Assembly (NCBI GenBank): GCA_006384855.1
Contig: VCJN01001302.1
Coordinates: forward strand, 20,743-84,742
Direction: 5' to 3'
DNA: 64,000 bases
DNA from: Tetraselmis striata
Lineage: Eukaryota > Chlorophyta > Chlorodendrophyceae > Chlorodendrales > Chlorodendraceae
Below are positions 23,926-38,900 of the stretch, in pieces (the first letter of the stretch is position 1; every line of letters begins with the position of its first letter). The notes under the pieces were generated by a model, which ran no database searches, had not been told where the DNA came from, and saw nothing but the letters and a program-made list of their open reading frames with translations. The position numbers and the translations under genes were made by a program.

Positions 23926-26900
23926 ATGGCGGGCAGCGAGCACACCGTCGAGCTGGCCGTCTGCCGCCCTCTGCGGACCAGGCGGAAGTCCACAAAGCTG
24001 CCACTGTGGAGCGGCGTGACCTGGTGCCCGTGCCAGGTGGGCTGGATGCTGAGATTTCGTTATCGACGGTCTCTAGGCGCCGTTGCAGCGGGGATGGGTG
24101 AGATGGGGGAAGGCGGAAGGGAAGGGGGAAGGGGCAGACAGCAGGTCGCATACGTACTGCCAGTGGTGCTGTTGGGGGTGGAGACGATGCGCTATCTTCT
24201 GCTCCCCATTCACAGACAGCCTGGAGCGACCTAATCCTTCCCTCATGCATGCCACACTGAGACGATGTCTAGACAAATCACGAACGAAATAGTTGCTGTG
24301 GAACCCAGGCACGCACAGTCTAACGAGCATGATTTTCCGTCAATTTTGGTGCGAAAGTACCTGTGCTTGTAGTTGTGGTTCGTTGTTCCTCAAATTGGAT
24401 GTAAGGTGTGGACATGTCAGAACCTGCCGATGTTTAGCAAGAGGTACGGTATTCCGGGCGTGGCGAATTCCAAGCGTGTCCAGGTGCTGGCTATGTGCAC
24501 CCGCTATACGTGTGCCATGATTGCAGCTAAGGGCACATCCAAATCTGCCGGGTGGCGGGGCGCAGGGCGCATGCTGGGCGCGGCTGGTGGCAGACAGCAA
24601 CCCAGCGGGGCGGCGCCCGCCGGCAGCGGTGCGCCGCCTGGCGGGCAAGACAGTCTACCTGGCGCTGGGCGAGGGCGGCGAGGTGGTGGCGCTGCTGGGC
24701 GCCGGCGCCGGCGGCCCGCTGGCACCAGAGCCCAGCTTGACGGACTGCGTGCAGCCACAGATGCTGCCCGGTGCGGCCCTCACCCGGGCTTGATGTGCCC
24801 CCCTCTGCCTCCAACCACCACTGCTGTGGTTGCCACTGCAGATATGGGTGCTCATCTCTTTCCAAGCATCCCCCCCCCCCCCCCCCCCCCTTCCCGACCA
24901 GGCCTCCACAAGGCGCGACTTTTCCCATCCGCGCAGGGCAGGCAGGCAGTGGTTGACTATGGCGGCCGTGCCAGTGACCTGGCGCTGGCCAACCTGGGTA
25001 CTGGTGCGCAGCTCCCCCCCCGCCCTCTCCCCCCCCCCCCCCCCCCAGCCTGCAGTCCAGGTCTCCATGCACAACCAGGAAAGAAAGCCCCCCTGCAGTC
25101 TGGGGATTCAAGGTTACGCTCTCCCGTTGCCCTCGACCTCCGGTGGGCCCATCTGACAACCAAGCAATAAATTCGGCGTAACAGCTCGTTCGTATCAACC
25201 AGCAGCCGACTTTCTGCGCCAACTCCTATCTGAGTTCACTCCTCGGCCCCATCGTGGTGGCGCTCGCCAGACCGCTCAATTGCTGAGCGCATCGCTGACC
25301 GAATCCCCTGTCTTCTCTGGCGGGGTGCAGGCGCAGTGCGGCGGCTGCCCTGGAGCGGTGGCCCGCTGAGCGGCGACTGGGGGCGCTGCCACACCGCTGA
25401 CGCGGGCGACGTGGTGGTTGCACAGCGGCGCCAGCTGGGTGCAGCGTCCGAGCTGTGGCTGTGGGTGGGGCGCCCCGGGCCGCCGCCTCCAGGGCCCGCC
25501 GCGGAGCTGCAGGGGGACTGGCGGCAGCTGCCCGCGCTGCCGGAGCGGCTGCCCCTCAGGCGCAGCGCCGGGCGTGGGTCCTCCAGCAGTGCCAGCAGCG
25601 CCGCCTCCGTGGCCAGCGCCGGCGTGCCGCTGGACTGGGACGCAGGCGCGCTTGACGTGAAGTTCCACAACGCGGAGGGGCAGGGCGCCTGGGCCACGCT
25701 GGCGCGCGCCGCGTGCCCCGTGGCGGCCTTGCCTGGCCGGCCCCGCTTGGCTGTTGCGGTCTGGTCGCAGTCGCTGCACAGTGCGGTGCCGCACCACCAT
25801 TCCACGCAGCCAGAGCAGCAAGCCACGGCATGGCAGGTGCGTGTGAAATGTGCACGCTGGGTTTGCAGCCCGGCAGGGGGGGGGGGGGGGGGGGGGGCTT
25901 GCGCAGCTGGGCAGCCAGGCGCCATGCTTCCCCCTCCTGCCCGCTAGCCACCCTCTCGCATACCTGCTCTTGCAGCGGATCCCGTGACACCCGCTGCGCT
26001 GTTCGGTGTGCTCCGCAGGTCGTCTGGCTGCAGCTGCCGAAGGGATACAGCGGCGGGCGGCAGCCGCGTCCTCACTCAGCACCACCCGCAGGTGACCTCT
26101 GCCCCCGACAGGCTCCCCACCCCCGACCTGCTGCGCGCCACCCGCATCCTCCTGGTGCCGTCCCGAGCCTCGTGCTTACCCCTCAGCTGCCTCCGTGCCT
26201 CTGCAGGCCCGGGCCCGTTGTCGGAGTCCACAGAGGTGCCGGCGGCCGCAGCAGGCGAGGCGGTGCTGATGCGCAACAACCCGCTGGCGGGGGACGGCAG
26301 CCCCAGCAGCAGCCTGGAGGACCTGGACCTGGATGCCAGCATCTCCTCCTGGCGGCGGTCTGCTGCGTCAGCGCAGGGCTCAGCGGCAACCACTGCCAGC
26401 GCAGAGGCAGGCGACCCGAAGCTGCGTGTGGCAGCCCGCATGCCTGCTGGCAGGGGTGAAGCCCCCCCCCCCCCCCCCCCCCCCCCCCCGCCCTCCCCCC
26501 TCCCCAGCCAGTATCTCCAGTCAATCAGGCACGATATTGCCCCATTCTACTCATGAGCTCTCCATGGCGTGTCCCCCACTGCAGAAAGCGGTAGCAGCAC
26601 AGGTGGGAGCAGCGCCACGCGGGCATTTGGGCACCGCCACCAGGCGCTGCTGGCAGCAGACACTATCATCGACGTGCATCCGAGCGGTAGGCCCCCCTCC
26701 TCCCCGCTACCCTTGCCAATGACGGCGCAGCCCTGACATGCTGTTTGAGGCCTGGGCGGTTCGCCGGGCGGGGTCATGTTGCCTGGAAGCTGAGTGGGTG
26801 GTGACTGTGGTAGCATCAGGGGCTGAGGGGTTCCCGCTGCGCAGGTCAATTCATCGCGGTCGGCGTCTCCGTGGGCGGGCAGGAGGCATGGGTGGCAGTG

Positions 26901-29900
26901 CTCGGGGCGGACCTGAAGCCACTGTCCTGGACGCGGTGGAGCGAGTGCATCCGCACATCGCCAGCGCAGCCCGACAGCTCCGCCACCCCAGGTTCTCCCC
27001 CCCCCCCCCCCCCCCCCCCATCCCGCGGCGCCACCTTCCCCCCTTTCACCTTCCTCGGAGAGTGTCATGCACACACTGCGTGGTCGGTATGGCTGCGCCA
27101 CTCGTCTTCATTTCTATGCGCTGCTCACTCACATGCACACGCACAACGCACACACCGGATTCTGCCAGCATAGAGACGCAGCACCGGTTTCGACGGTGCT
27201 CGCCCACCCGCCCTGACGGTGCGCCAGCATGGGATGGGGGTGTGCCGCTCCCTTGCTCCCCACGCACAGCGGCCACAAATACACCATAGCCAGGCACCCC
27301 ATGCTGGGCGGCTTGGACGTGTCGGCATCTCATCGCGCTGGCTGGCGTGCAGGCCTGGTGGACGACTCGTCAGCAGGGCTGCTGCGGCAGGTGCGGTGGC
27401 TACACGGGCCGCCGATGCTGGCAGTGGTTGACCGGTTGGGCAACTTGGCGCTCCTGGACGCCCGTGGCCGGCAGCAGAGCCTGCGCTGGGCGTCAGTGGA
27501 GGCCGGCAGCGGTGGTGGGGGCAGCGGCCGCTCGTCGCCGCGGCGCTCGCTGAGCCCTGCCCGCCTGCTGCGCCGGCTGAGCTCCCCCCAGCTGACACGG
27601 CCAGGGTCCGGCCGGCGCAGCCTGAGCCTTCCACGGCCACTGCGCCGGACCGCATCGCCGGCCACCATGCGTGGCAACCCCGCGTTTGACGGCTTCGACC
27701 CCGCGCTCGACCGCTGCTTGCCTGCCGCGCTGTGGGCGCCACCAGCAAGGGACCACCCTGCACAGCGGCGGTTTTCAGCCGCGGCGTTTGTGCTCCCAGG
27801 AGAGGCTCGGCCTGGTGAGTGACACGGCGCCTGCTGTGGGGCTTGGGAGCGGAGTGTGGCGGGAGAAAGGGAAGGGTGATGGGTACTAAGGGCCGGTGTT
27901 TTGAGGGGCGACTTTCCTTCAGGCTGTTTGTCTTGCTGAGCTCCCGGCCCTCGCCCGATTGGCATCCTCAGGCACTGAGCAGCGGCAGTGCTTGGCCCTG
28001 AGCGACGGCAAGTCCGTGGTGTCAGTCACCGTGCGCTCCGCCGCGCTCTCCCGCCGCCCCTCCACCTCCTCCGTGCCCGGCTTGCCGCTGCCGCAGCGCG
28101 CCCCACGGCCGCAAAGTGAAGTCCTGGCGGATGATGAGGGGGCCGGAGGGCAGCCAAAGCCGCCCGCTGGATCGCCGCGGTGGCCGAAATGGGGCCGCGG
28201 CGCGGCGCTGCCGGGCTTGGTCCTGTCGCCCACGGAGGCGGTGAGCCAGGTGCAGCGCACCGCAGGCGCCTGGGGCGCGGGCCTGCTCCCAGGGAGCGCC
28301 GACGCCGCTCTCACGGAGGCGGCCATCGAGGCGCTGCAGCAGCTTGCGGACGGCATCCCACTGAGCCGTGCCGGGGCGCCGACGGGGCGCGCCGCGCTCG
28401 CCGAGTCTTCGCCCATGGGCGCGGTGCAGCTTGCGTCCAGCCTGGCCAGTGTCTGCGCACTCGTCTCCGCCATGGCGGCCAAGGTGGGTCCGCCGCCGCG
28501 ACAGTTGACGCGCCACAGTCCTCTTCCCACATGCTGGCACGCCCTTGCCATCCGCGCCCATCACGGCCCATTCACACTAACAGCAGGGTCGTGCGCTGAT
28601 GCTGTTGAGCGTGAAAGTGCTGAGATTAAAGCGTCCCCAACTTGATGCTGTCACGGCAGGGATTCCGCGCGCGCTTCCCGCTGCGTCTCCTTTGCATGTA
28701 CGCGCTCGCCGCGCTCCTACAGGCTGGGGAGCTCGCCGGCGCTGTTTGGCTTGCGCGCGCGCTGCAGGCCTGCCTCAGCTCTGCGGCTGCCAACAGTAGC
28801 CCGCTGGCGTGGCGCGGTGCGGTCCAGGCCAGCCACGGGCCGCAGGCAGGCGTGGCGGTGTGGCGAACGCTGGTGCTGATGACTGTTCGGCTGCAGATGC
28901 CCCCAGGTCGCGCCCATCCCCTCCGCCCCTCGCATGCACACACGACACTGCACACGACTCCCAAATAGCTCATTCCCGCATTAGGATTAGCGAGGACAGC
29001 TAAGTACTCAACGCCAAACCCTAAGATGGCATCCACTGGGGCCGATACCTGCGTCTCTGTGAGGGCCCAAGCGCAGATACGTCAGTGGTATTTCGACCGG
29101 AATGGGCTTTGGCAGCAACTCCTCCGCCTTCATATCTGATAGGCGTGGACGAGTACACGCTTGCCGGAATCCCTCGGTGCCTCCTGCCCTCTCTTCACAA
29201 GCATGGAGCACCTGCTGGCGCACTGTCACGTCCTCACTCATCCTCCCCCCTGAGATCTAGGCAAGCATGCGCTTGTTAGCCAGGGAACAGTAAGGCGATA
29301 GCGCTGCCCTGGCGCGGATAATGTGAGAGGGTCGAATGCGAATCGCGTGACTGACTGTGCGCTGCATTTGCCATCTTTTCCGGCCAGATGGGGTACTTTC
29401 GGAGGCACCCAAGCTGTTCCGCCCGCACATAAGAGCCGCCCTACAGCACGCCGCGGCCACTGGCGGGAGCGGCAACGGCAGAGGCCCCACATGGCAGTCG
29501 ACGGAGCGAGCTACAGCTGAGGGGGATGGGTCCACACAGGCGATCCGCCGTGGCTTGGAGCGCTACCTCTGCGGCGACCTGGCTTCTGCTGCTGCGGCTC
29601 TGGCGAGCGGCGGCCCCCGTGGCTGGCTCGCGCTCGCCGCCGTGCGCGTCCACCATGGCCGCGGCACTGGCGCACTAACCCTCCTCCGCGCGACCTTTGC
29701 CAAGGTAACCGCCTCCGGCTGAGAGCTCTCGCCTCATTGACAAGGAACAAGTGCTTTGTCACAGCATGTCTACACCCGTACCATGCACAGCCCCCTTCAC
29801 ATATATGCATAGTAAGCATGGAGAAGCCGCGCGCTTCACAAAGGACGAACAGTGCCTGCATGTGCCCTACATATCTGATTGCACAGCCACTAGCTCGCTG

Positions 29901-32900
29901 GGCATCCCAGAAATATTTCTACAGGTCGGAAGGGTTGAAGCTCCTCATGAGCGAGTCCGCGCCCACCGGCGCATGCCTTCTTGGGTGGAACCTGTCTATG
30001 CTTACATCGCCTGCCACTACCCCTGTGCTCGGGTCATGCCGCACAGGCAGTTTCCCCGGAGGAGAGTGCAGACGCAGGCGATGAGCGCTGGCGGGCGATG
30101 CTGCCCATGCTTGGCTCCAAGCTGGGCGCGCTGATGGCCGGCGCGCTGAAGGTTGCCGCATCGGGGCAGATGCAGCGCCGCGAAGGCGATGGGTCGCCCT
30201 CGCCCAGGCGACACAGCCTGCGGCATGCGCTGCCCCTCTGCTTTCCATCGCCAGCGGGCTGGCGCATGGCCTCGTCGCTCAGCGATCCTGCGGGCCAAAG
30301 CGGGCTGTCACAAGACGTCGCACTGCCGACCCTGCAGAGTGCGCTCTCCATCAGTCCCTCCACGAGCCCCCTCCAGCTCCCCCCCCCCCCCCCCCCACCC
30401 CTTTAGGCCTGGGTACTGCTGTGGAGTGGGATCGTGAATATTTTGTGTTGCAAAGCATGCCAGGATATGCTTCAGGCGGTAATACTTAATTATACATATG
30501 CTGAGGATGCCTCATCTTTGTGTCGCAGCTGCGGACGCACTCCCAGATGGTGTCAGCGCCAGGCGGCTACCGATGCGGTCAGAGGCCGTACGCTCGATCG
30601 CGGAGGACATGGGCGCATGGTGGGGCGCCCCGACGGCTGCCGGCCTGCTGATGCTGGGCGACAGAGCCAAGGAGTGGGAGCATGCGGAGCCTCAAGGGGT
30701 GACTGCTGCCTGCAAGGTGACCTGGCTCCCCAAAACGTCCCGATCACAGAGCCGCTAGCTGTGCATGGTTGCGTACTAAAGGCAGGGGCTGATCTCGGCA
30801 GCGCGACGGCTGAGCGGCCTGGGCAACACCATAAATTTGTTGTGATGGCCTCCACGCCACACAACCTATGACTATGGACACAGCATGCCAATCCCGTAGC
30901 GCTTGGCGACAGCACAGGAGTGCGGGCGCTTTTCCTGCAGTTGCTCATTGGTCTGGTTGCGCAACACCAGCGGGAGCACGCACAAATTTACCTGCTGGTA
31001 TGTATGTGTCTTGCCTGTGCCTGATCCCGCCCGGGCCCACAGCTCTGGAGCCAGCTGGGGCAGTGGAAGAAAGCGGCTGTACTTGGCGTCCACGTCGCCG
31101 AGGTGCTTCGCCAGGAGGGCGCGCCAACGAGGGTGAGACAACGTCCGTCTGCCAGGAGCAGCATGTTGTCGCAGCTGCGCACCCAACCGTATGGATTGCC
31201 ACTTGTGCGCCTGACACTGCGGCACTGACCACTGCCGGCTGCCCGCAGGTGGTGTCCAGGCAGATGGGGGCGGTGGAGGCGCTGCTGATGACCGAGCTAG
31301 AGAGGGCACAGGAACTGCCCATCCGCACGGCTACGGCCGCTGTCAGCGAGATCGTTGGCCTGTGCCGCGCCGCCGCAGGTCCCACCAGCCTGGCATACGG
31401 CGATGTAGTAGACGAGGGACTGAGCTTCCTGCAGGCAGCTATTGAGCTTGTTTTGGGCAATAGCTCGGTGCTCGCTGCAATGGAGTGCGCTACCGAGGGC
31501 GCTGGCCATCATTTCCACAACGAGGATGCGAAGGTGGGATCTGTGGGTTATCGCACGCGGTTTTTGCCCTGTGGGACTAACTGGCCACGCTTTCACCATC
31601 CAAGTATGAAGCAGACTGTCAGGGATCTCACCCCCGCATCCCGTTTCCGTGGCTGCAGATGGCGTTCCCTTCCGATAGCAACGCGGCCCGCAGGTGCGTC
31701 TGTTACCTCGAGCACTTGCGCCCGGTGCTGGTACTATCAGTGCTGCATTTTGCACCTTGCCAGCAGTGCACCAAATCAACGCTGCGACAGCTATCGCGGC
31801 TATTGATCGACCTCTGACGCCCAGCTTCCACAATCCCAGCATGCGCCCTGCTTGTACTCGTAGCTTCCCGGTGACTCTGTTGGCCGCAACTATATACCCT
31901 ACCTCCCTGGATGCCGCCCCACACCGGCAGTGCCAAATACGACGCGAGCCTCGTCGTTATGATTGCGCCGTGCCTGCCCCGCCGGAGTGTTTGCAGTCTC
32001 CTCAGGGCCGCCGATCCCGAAGGCGAGGCTGCCTGTGCGGGCGACCTCGCAGCCATCTTGCGCGCCACTCTGATCTGCTGCGGGCCGCACCTGGGCGGCC
32101 TGCGTGAGTCCAACCTGGGCTGCTCCTTCTCACGGCTGATGGAGCAGCAGCTGGTGGCATCGGCGTCAGGTGCCCTTCCGCTTTCTCTCCCCGCTTGTTT
32201 GCCGTTCCCCCTCTCTGCGCACCTTCGACAGCGCCCGCCTCCTTTCGAGCACGTACATCGAACCTGGAACCGTGGGGAAGTGGGGGGTGGGGCGAGGAGT
32301 GTTGAAGGCACTGCTGTCGGATGTGATGTAGACACTGGTGGGTGTGGAGCTTCTTTGTAGATCACTTTGTTCGGCGGGTACGAGCCTGGCGGCAAGGCAT
32401 CCTGCGCCTTCATTCGTGGTCGCAGCTGCCGAGGTGGCGACTGTCTTGCAGGGCTGACACGGAGCGCGGTGGAGCAAGTCGGCACCGAGTCCGCCGTGGC
32501 GCACCTCATGCAGCGAACGCTGAGCCGCGGCAGCAGCCTCGCCGCACTTGCTCGGAACGTTGCCTTGGGCGCTAACTCCACGGCGCCATCGGCTACCTCC
32601 GAGGGCGGCGGTCAGGACAGCGCGCGACAGCAGCAGCAGCAGCAACAGCAGGTCAGTGCGCCACGCCGCCTGATGGGCATCCCTGTGGCACTCTCCGCCC
32701 CCATGAGCTGCGCAGATTGGTATGTGCATGTCACAAATCCGCAGGCGGCGACTCACCAACCGGTCTCGCACTCCGGGCTGACCGGGTGCTCGCTGTGGGT
32801 GGCAGGAGGAGCTCAGCCTGCAGTGCGTGCGAGTCGTCCAGTCCGCGATGCAGCGCGCCGTGCGCATCGCCTGGGCGTGGCGGTGCCGCGCGGAGTTCTC

Positions 32901-35900
32901 AGAGGCGGTGGCCCTGGCCCGGCAGCTGGCGAACGAGGGCCTGTTGTCGGGCCGTGCCTCCCTGAGCGACGAAGAGCGCAAGTGGGGGCGCGCGGCGGCG
33001 GTGTGGGGTGCCTACCTCGCTGTCGCGGACGACGCACACAGCCTGCAGGACGTCCTGTCCGAGGTGGGACGCCTCCCCCCCCTCCACACACACACACACA
33101 CACACACACAGGCCTGCTCACGGGACAGTTCAATCGCGTCATGGTGCAACGCAGTGGGCACCGGGGGCGCGCTGCATTGGACGTTTTGGAAGCAATGGAT
33201 TGTGTTGATCTGTCGATGAAGAGACGCGGCGGCCGGCCATGCTTAAAAGAACAAAGTAATTTAAGAACACGCCATGTCCTTATTGGTCCATTTTCAGACG
33301 AATCTGTCAGGATGGCATCATTACGATAATCACGGACATCCGCCAGCACCCCATTACATTTCTGAGAGGAATTGATTGGGTTCTTATGGCCGGGTCGGTC
33401 CGCGTACACGACGCCCAAATACCGTTGCCCAAGGGCGGGGTGCTCACGCGACACCTCGCGGTCCCCTCCCTGGCAGGTGCTCTCCCGGCTGGCGGGGCTG
33501 CGCAGCCTGGACAGCAGCGTGCTGCATCTGCTGGAGGCGCAGCTGACGCTGGCGGGCGGCGCGGGCCGCCTGGAGGGCAAGCTCAAGTCGCTAAGGGCAC
33601 AGTTGGAGCGCACCTCGGTGAACCACCTGCCACCCGCACCCCTGCGCCATTTGTACGTGAGGGGGCTCGCGCTTGTTGACAGCGAGCTCAGCGGGCGGGG
33701 CATGCCATGGGCGCAGGGGGGGAGCTCGGCCTCGCTGGTGGGCGACCTTCTTCAGCCCGCCGAAGCCTCACAGAGCAAGGGGGAGGAGCCGGCCGGGAGT
33801 GCGCCCTCCAAGGTGGCGCTAGTCTCGCCGGACTGGGGACGCGAGGCGCGCGAGTTCCTGCAGCACGTGGAGCAGGGGCTGTTTGCGTGGGAGGCCGCCT
33901 CCAAAAGGTGCGGTAGCTGAGCCCGCATCCTCCCTGCTGCCCCACGCGCACCTGCCACAAAGCGCTGACCCCAGCTGCGCCCATGCGTTCTGGTCATTGC
34001 CGCCATGAAGCAGTGGCCCCCGGCAGCGCGGGGAGCCCACAACGGCTTGGCTCTCCGACAATGACTCGATCCGTTTCGAGGATCTGCTCTCCTCCGCGCT
34101 GAAGGAGCTGCTGGACAGCCATGCGACCGGCAGCAGCACCGCACCCGAGGTGCGCCCGCGCGCCCTGCTTATTGCCGACTGGCTCCTGCCCGCATCGCAG
34201 CTGCATGCGTGTAGCTGTGCCGCAATTCAGTCCGGCATGTCGATGATTCCTGCAGGTGCCGCATCTCGCGGAGTGTTTCGTCCACCCGCTGCAAGCCGCG
34301 CCGCACCCCGCGGAGCATGGCGGCGACGCCAAGTTGGCGCTCGCGTCGCTGCTGGGGTGCGGTCCGGCTAGCGCTGTGCGCCAGTGGGAATCACAGGCGC
34401 TGGCGGTATGGAGGGTGGAGGTGCCCCCCCCCCCCCCCCCCCCCGCTTCCCAAGCCTGTTGTAATCCCTTTATGTTTCCGTCTGGAAAGGCAGTCGTTCG
34501 TGCCATGCGGGGCTCAACTCACCGGTGTTGTTGCTGCTGCACTCAGCGCGGGGAGGTCCCGCTCGGGCTGGACGACTGGCAGGTGGAGGAGCCCTCATTT
34601 GCGCGCGCCTCGCTAGAGCTGAGCTCCAGCAGTGCGGGCGGCGGCGGCGGGAGCCGGGACGCGACGCTCAACGGCAGCGTGGGCGCGCTGGAGCACACGC
34701 TGCTGGACGTGGTGGAGGAGACGGCGGCGGAGAGGCGCCCCGCGCCATGGCAGCCGCAGCGGCGTGTGACGGAGGAGGAGGAGGGCATACGGAGAGCGCA
34801 GCAGCGCAGCGGGGAGCTGTCGCTGCGCACCTCGCCCGCCGCCAAGCGCCCCCAACGCTACATCATCGATGAGGTGACAATATACATCCTGCATCTGTCT
34901 TGTATGCCCTTTCCTCCCAGGGCAAATGGGAGTGCAATTAACTATGGACTTGTAGAATTGCGCGGGCGGCGGGGGCTAGGGGGCATAGCCTTCCGCGTTG
35001 TACCTTGTGCGTGCTTCTCGGACCTCACCGTATGAGTCCTCTTCATGCGCAGGAGGCCAGCGGGGAGCCGCAACGCCCGCAGGCGCGGCGTAGCACCGCC
35101 TCGTCCGGGTCTGAGGAGGCGGCACTCTCTCCGCGGCCGCACAGGCAACAGCTGCCGCGGGACTCCAGCCATGAGGGTGATCCACTGCCTCCGCACCTTG
35201 CCACGGCCCGCTGCCTCCCGACACGACCCCTGCTGCTCCCGCCCCCCACCTGCAGCTGATGTATATTATTTTACTTTATTACAGTATATTATATTATGTT
35301 ATTTTGATATTATGACATAGTGACATTATATATCATTAAGTAATACCACAATTATCCAGCGAAGCGTCGATTTTTCGGCGGTGAGCTTTATTGCCGTACG
35401 GGTACCCGTATAGTGCAGCGGATCGGGCCTATAGGTGCATGACTAAAGCGCTTATCTACTGGCATGTACTACTAAGTACTATAATCCACCCACCCGCCCG
35501 CCCACCCACCCCCCCGCCCACAGTCCTTAATTACACAGCCGTCCGATTACGATCTCACGGCTGGGAGGCTATGAGTACTGGTACTCGCTACTCGCTGCTG
35601 GTAATGGAAAAAAAAACTCTGGTAGCGACTACCTGTACTTCAAAGCGCTGGCAATGCAATTCATGGAACTGTAGGCCAGTGATATAGAACCCGTTCTTTT
35701 AAATTTTTCTGAAAAATCGGCGCATCGCTGATTCCACTGTCAAGTTACTTCATACTATATATTACATCATCTCATCTCACATCACATCATCCCATATTGT
35801 ATCATATTATCATCACATCACATCATCAGATCACATCATCTCATTTGATATCATCTCGTATCATATTATACGGAGCCAAGATCTCTGCCGCCTCAACCCC

Positions 35901-38900
35901 CTGGGACCTGACGTCGCTGTTGTCCATGTGCAGACGCCGCCATCTCCTGGGTACTTATGAACCGCTCTGGCGGCCGCGAAGTCCTCCACCCGCCAGACGG
36001 CACTACCCTGTTGGAGGCGGACCTCTCGCCTGTGGCCAGCGTGGATGCGGGCTCCGACCCAGACAGCTCACTTGGCGGCGACCCGGAACAGCGAGGAGAG
36101 GATGGCGTCTCGCTCGGCTGGGCAGTGGGCGCGGCAGACGTCATCGCGCGGGTATGCCCGACCCGCATTCACCTGCTGATGCGCTGTGGTGTGGCGCTCT
36201 TCCCGCTTCTGTGTGCCGTGTCACCGAGCCCTGCTTACTCTCTGTGTTTGATGGGACATGGCAGGCGCAGACAGCGCAGCTTCGATACAGCTACCAGCCA
36301 TCCGGTGCGCCACTGGATGCATCCGTCGTCTCAACACTGGTACAGGAGCATGCCCCCCAGGTGAGCACCCCCCCTCCATGCTGCCTGTCCGCCGTCGCCG
36401 TTGATGCTGCTGCGGTTGCGTTACTCGCGCATTCCTCAATGGCAACCGTTTCTGAGCGGTCGATTGTCTCCGTGCACACGTGCCGCCAGGCCCTGGACGA
36501 CCTACTGGCGGCAGTGGCGAGCCCCCCTAGCGTGGACTGGTCACTGTCAAGTGACTCTGTGGTCGATGCTTCGCGCGCGGCTTCGGCTGCTGGTGATGGA
36601 AACGGCGCCTTTTTCATTTGACCGCCGCACTGCTTGCCACGCCTGCTCTGGGAGCTTCCAGCGCTCTGCTGACTTTGGTCCATTGCCGTGTGCCTCTCCG
36701 CTGCGCAGGTCATCGAGGGCCCAGCGATTCTGGCCTCGCATCCATGGCGCCCCTTGCGTCCTTCCAGCGCCATGCAGCCCCCGGAAAGCCTCTCCGCCGC
36801 GGCCAGGCCGCCAGCCACAGCTCGGATATCGACGACGCGGATGCCGCCACGACATTAGCGCTGGGGCTACCAGCGCCGCCCGCTGCAAGGCCCTACCGGG
36901 GCGCTGGGCCGGACACGCGCGCCTCGCAGCGCACGGAAGGCAGCGACGCGGCAGTCCTCATTGGCAGCGTCTCTGACTACCATGACGTGCTGCGGCAGCC
37001 GGCCAGGGCGCCGCCGCCCAGCAGCACCGCCCACACATCGCCAGCGAGGAGCGACCGCCGGCACAGGCGCCGGGGGGGTACTGGTGGGACGGCATCGCGC
37101 AGCTCTCTTGGCGCCTCCTCCGCCGCATGGTCCGCTGCCAGCGAAGATAATGTCCTGATTGGCACCTCCAAGCTGGCGGCGCTGGGCGCGGGAGGCAGCG
37201 ATGGTGACGATACTGAGGAGGTGTCGCTGGGCTCCCCGCCCACGGGGACGCCCGGCATTCGCCGCCAGGCGGCCGCCAGTCCGCAGCAGGCGCCCCCTGT
37301 ACAGCCGCCCTCGCGCGACCCTCAGCAGCGTGACGACACCCTGAGCGATAGCAGCAGCTTCGGCAGCAGCCTGGGCAGCGGCAGCGTCGGGGGCGTCCGC
37401 CGCCCCGGCCCACTGCGGCGCCTGCGCCGCGAGGCTGCCCACACAGCAGCCGCCGCGCCCCTTGCGCCGCCCGGCATACAGCTCCTGCGGTCCGACAGGG
37501 CCACAGCGGCGCCAGGCGCGGTGCAGCTGCTGGGCGCCGCGGCGACCGCGCAGGCGGCGCCCACTCGCGCCGCCACAAGTGCCGGGGGGCTCCGGCTCAT
37601 GGGCGGGGCAACCCGAGCCACGCCGCCGAGGAGCGCAGCTCCGGCTGGGCAGCTGCCTGCGGCGCAGCTGCTACGCCCCGCACCGCCGGGTGCTCACACT
37701 ACAGGCTATGAGAAGGTGCGGTTCTGGCCCCAGTGACCCGCTCAATTGTGACCCCCCCCCCCCCCCCCCCCTCCCCTGCGCAGTGAGACGTGAATAAGAG
37801 AAAGGCGGTGCTTCATCATTTATGCTCTGGGCACCCTGCATGTTATCCTCATTAATGATGCACGACTGTACGCTGTCGGCCCTCTGATGTGACGAGAGCA
37901 ACGTGCTGCTGTCGGTATGCAAATGCCACCGCCATTGGGTGTCAAACTCGCGACACTAACGTCCTGCTTGTTAGTCGCAAGTGGGTGATGGTTTGGGGCA
38001 GGGTGAAGCTCCGAGCGCTGGTGTTTAGGGTTTTAGTCATATTCCGCACGGCGCCATTCATCACGTTTTGGCCCCCAAACCTCAGTGGCTGCTGCCTCCA
38101 GCAGAGCCCCATGGATCGGTTCAGCAGTGTCCAGTCCTATGCTCCGCCTTGCACCAACCGGGGATGTCTGTGCCCCTGTGCTCCGCCGCACAGGCCACCG
38201 ATCCCCCGCCGCCGCAAGCCGCGCCGGCTCGGCCCGCCAGCGCTGGTGTCGACATGCGCAGGTTCGAGAGCGGCCGGCGGGAGGGAGCTGCGCGGCCTGC
38301 CATGGGCGGAGCGCCCTCCTGCGGGCTTCGCCTGCTGGAGCCCGGCAGCGCGACTGGCCTCGTCCGGCTCGGCGCTGCTGTTCCCACCCGGAGCGAACAG
38401 GCGGCCGCGGGCGCCCAGCCACATGGGGACCCGCCGGTGGGTCCATAACCAGCCCTCCACATCCCACCCGCCCGACCCTGTGGCGGGCCTGCCTGCCTCA
38501 GACGTGATGGGCGATGCCCCATGCGGCGGGGGCTTGGAGGGGGTGTGGGGGACCACGTGGCGGAAGCTCAAAGCGGAATGGCGGGGATGGATGAAGCGTT
38601 GGATATAGTGCGATGTGGTTATGCATGGTTTGATGCTGCTTTGTTTTGGTATGACTGGTGTGCCGTGCCAGCGTGCCATGTGATACGACAGAATGCATCC
38701 ACGTGACGCAGTGTGAAGGGAGGAGATGCGGATAGGCGAATGTGTCATTTCGGGTCATATCAGGCAGCGGGGTATCATGTGAAGATGCGGTGTGGTGTGT
38801 CATGTGGTGTACTGCACGGCGGGCCGATTGAACTGCTGGCCACACGGAAAGGAGGCGAGACGAAGGGTGCAAGTGTGGGTGTGGGTGTGTGTTGGGGTGG

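Noticed and set aside
27330-27965. Long Arg/Ser/Pro-rich - strand frames throughout 24-41 kb
   Set aside because: They are antisense shadows of GC-rich exons with third-position G/C bias; their exon-crossing extents ignore the splice sites.
33601-33680. Possible intron between GTGAACC and TTGACAG in exon 33477-33907
   Set aside because: Removing it breaks the reading phase, while reading straight through keeps a continuous, protein-like frame.
37716-37736. Stop codon after GYEKVRFWPQ as the end of the 33-exon gene
   Set aside because: A donor (AAG/GTGCGG) at 37715 joins in phase to three further open stretches plus a terminal exon, all with good acceptors and the same composition, so the gene more likely continues to 41394.
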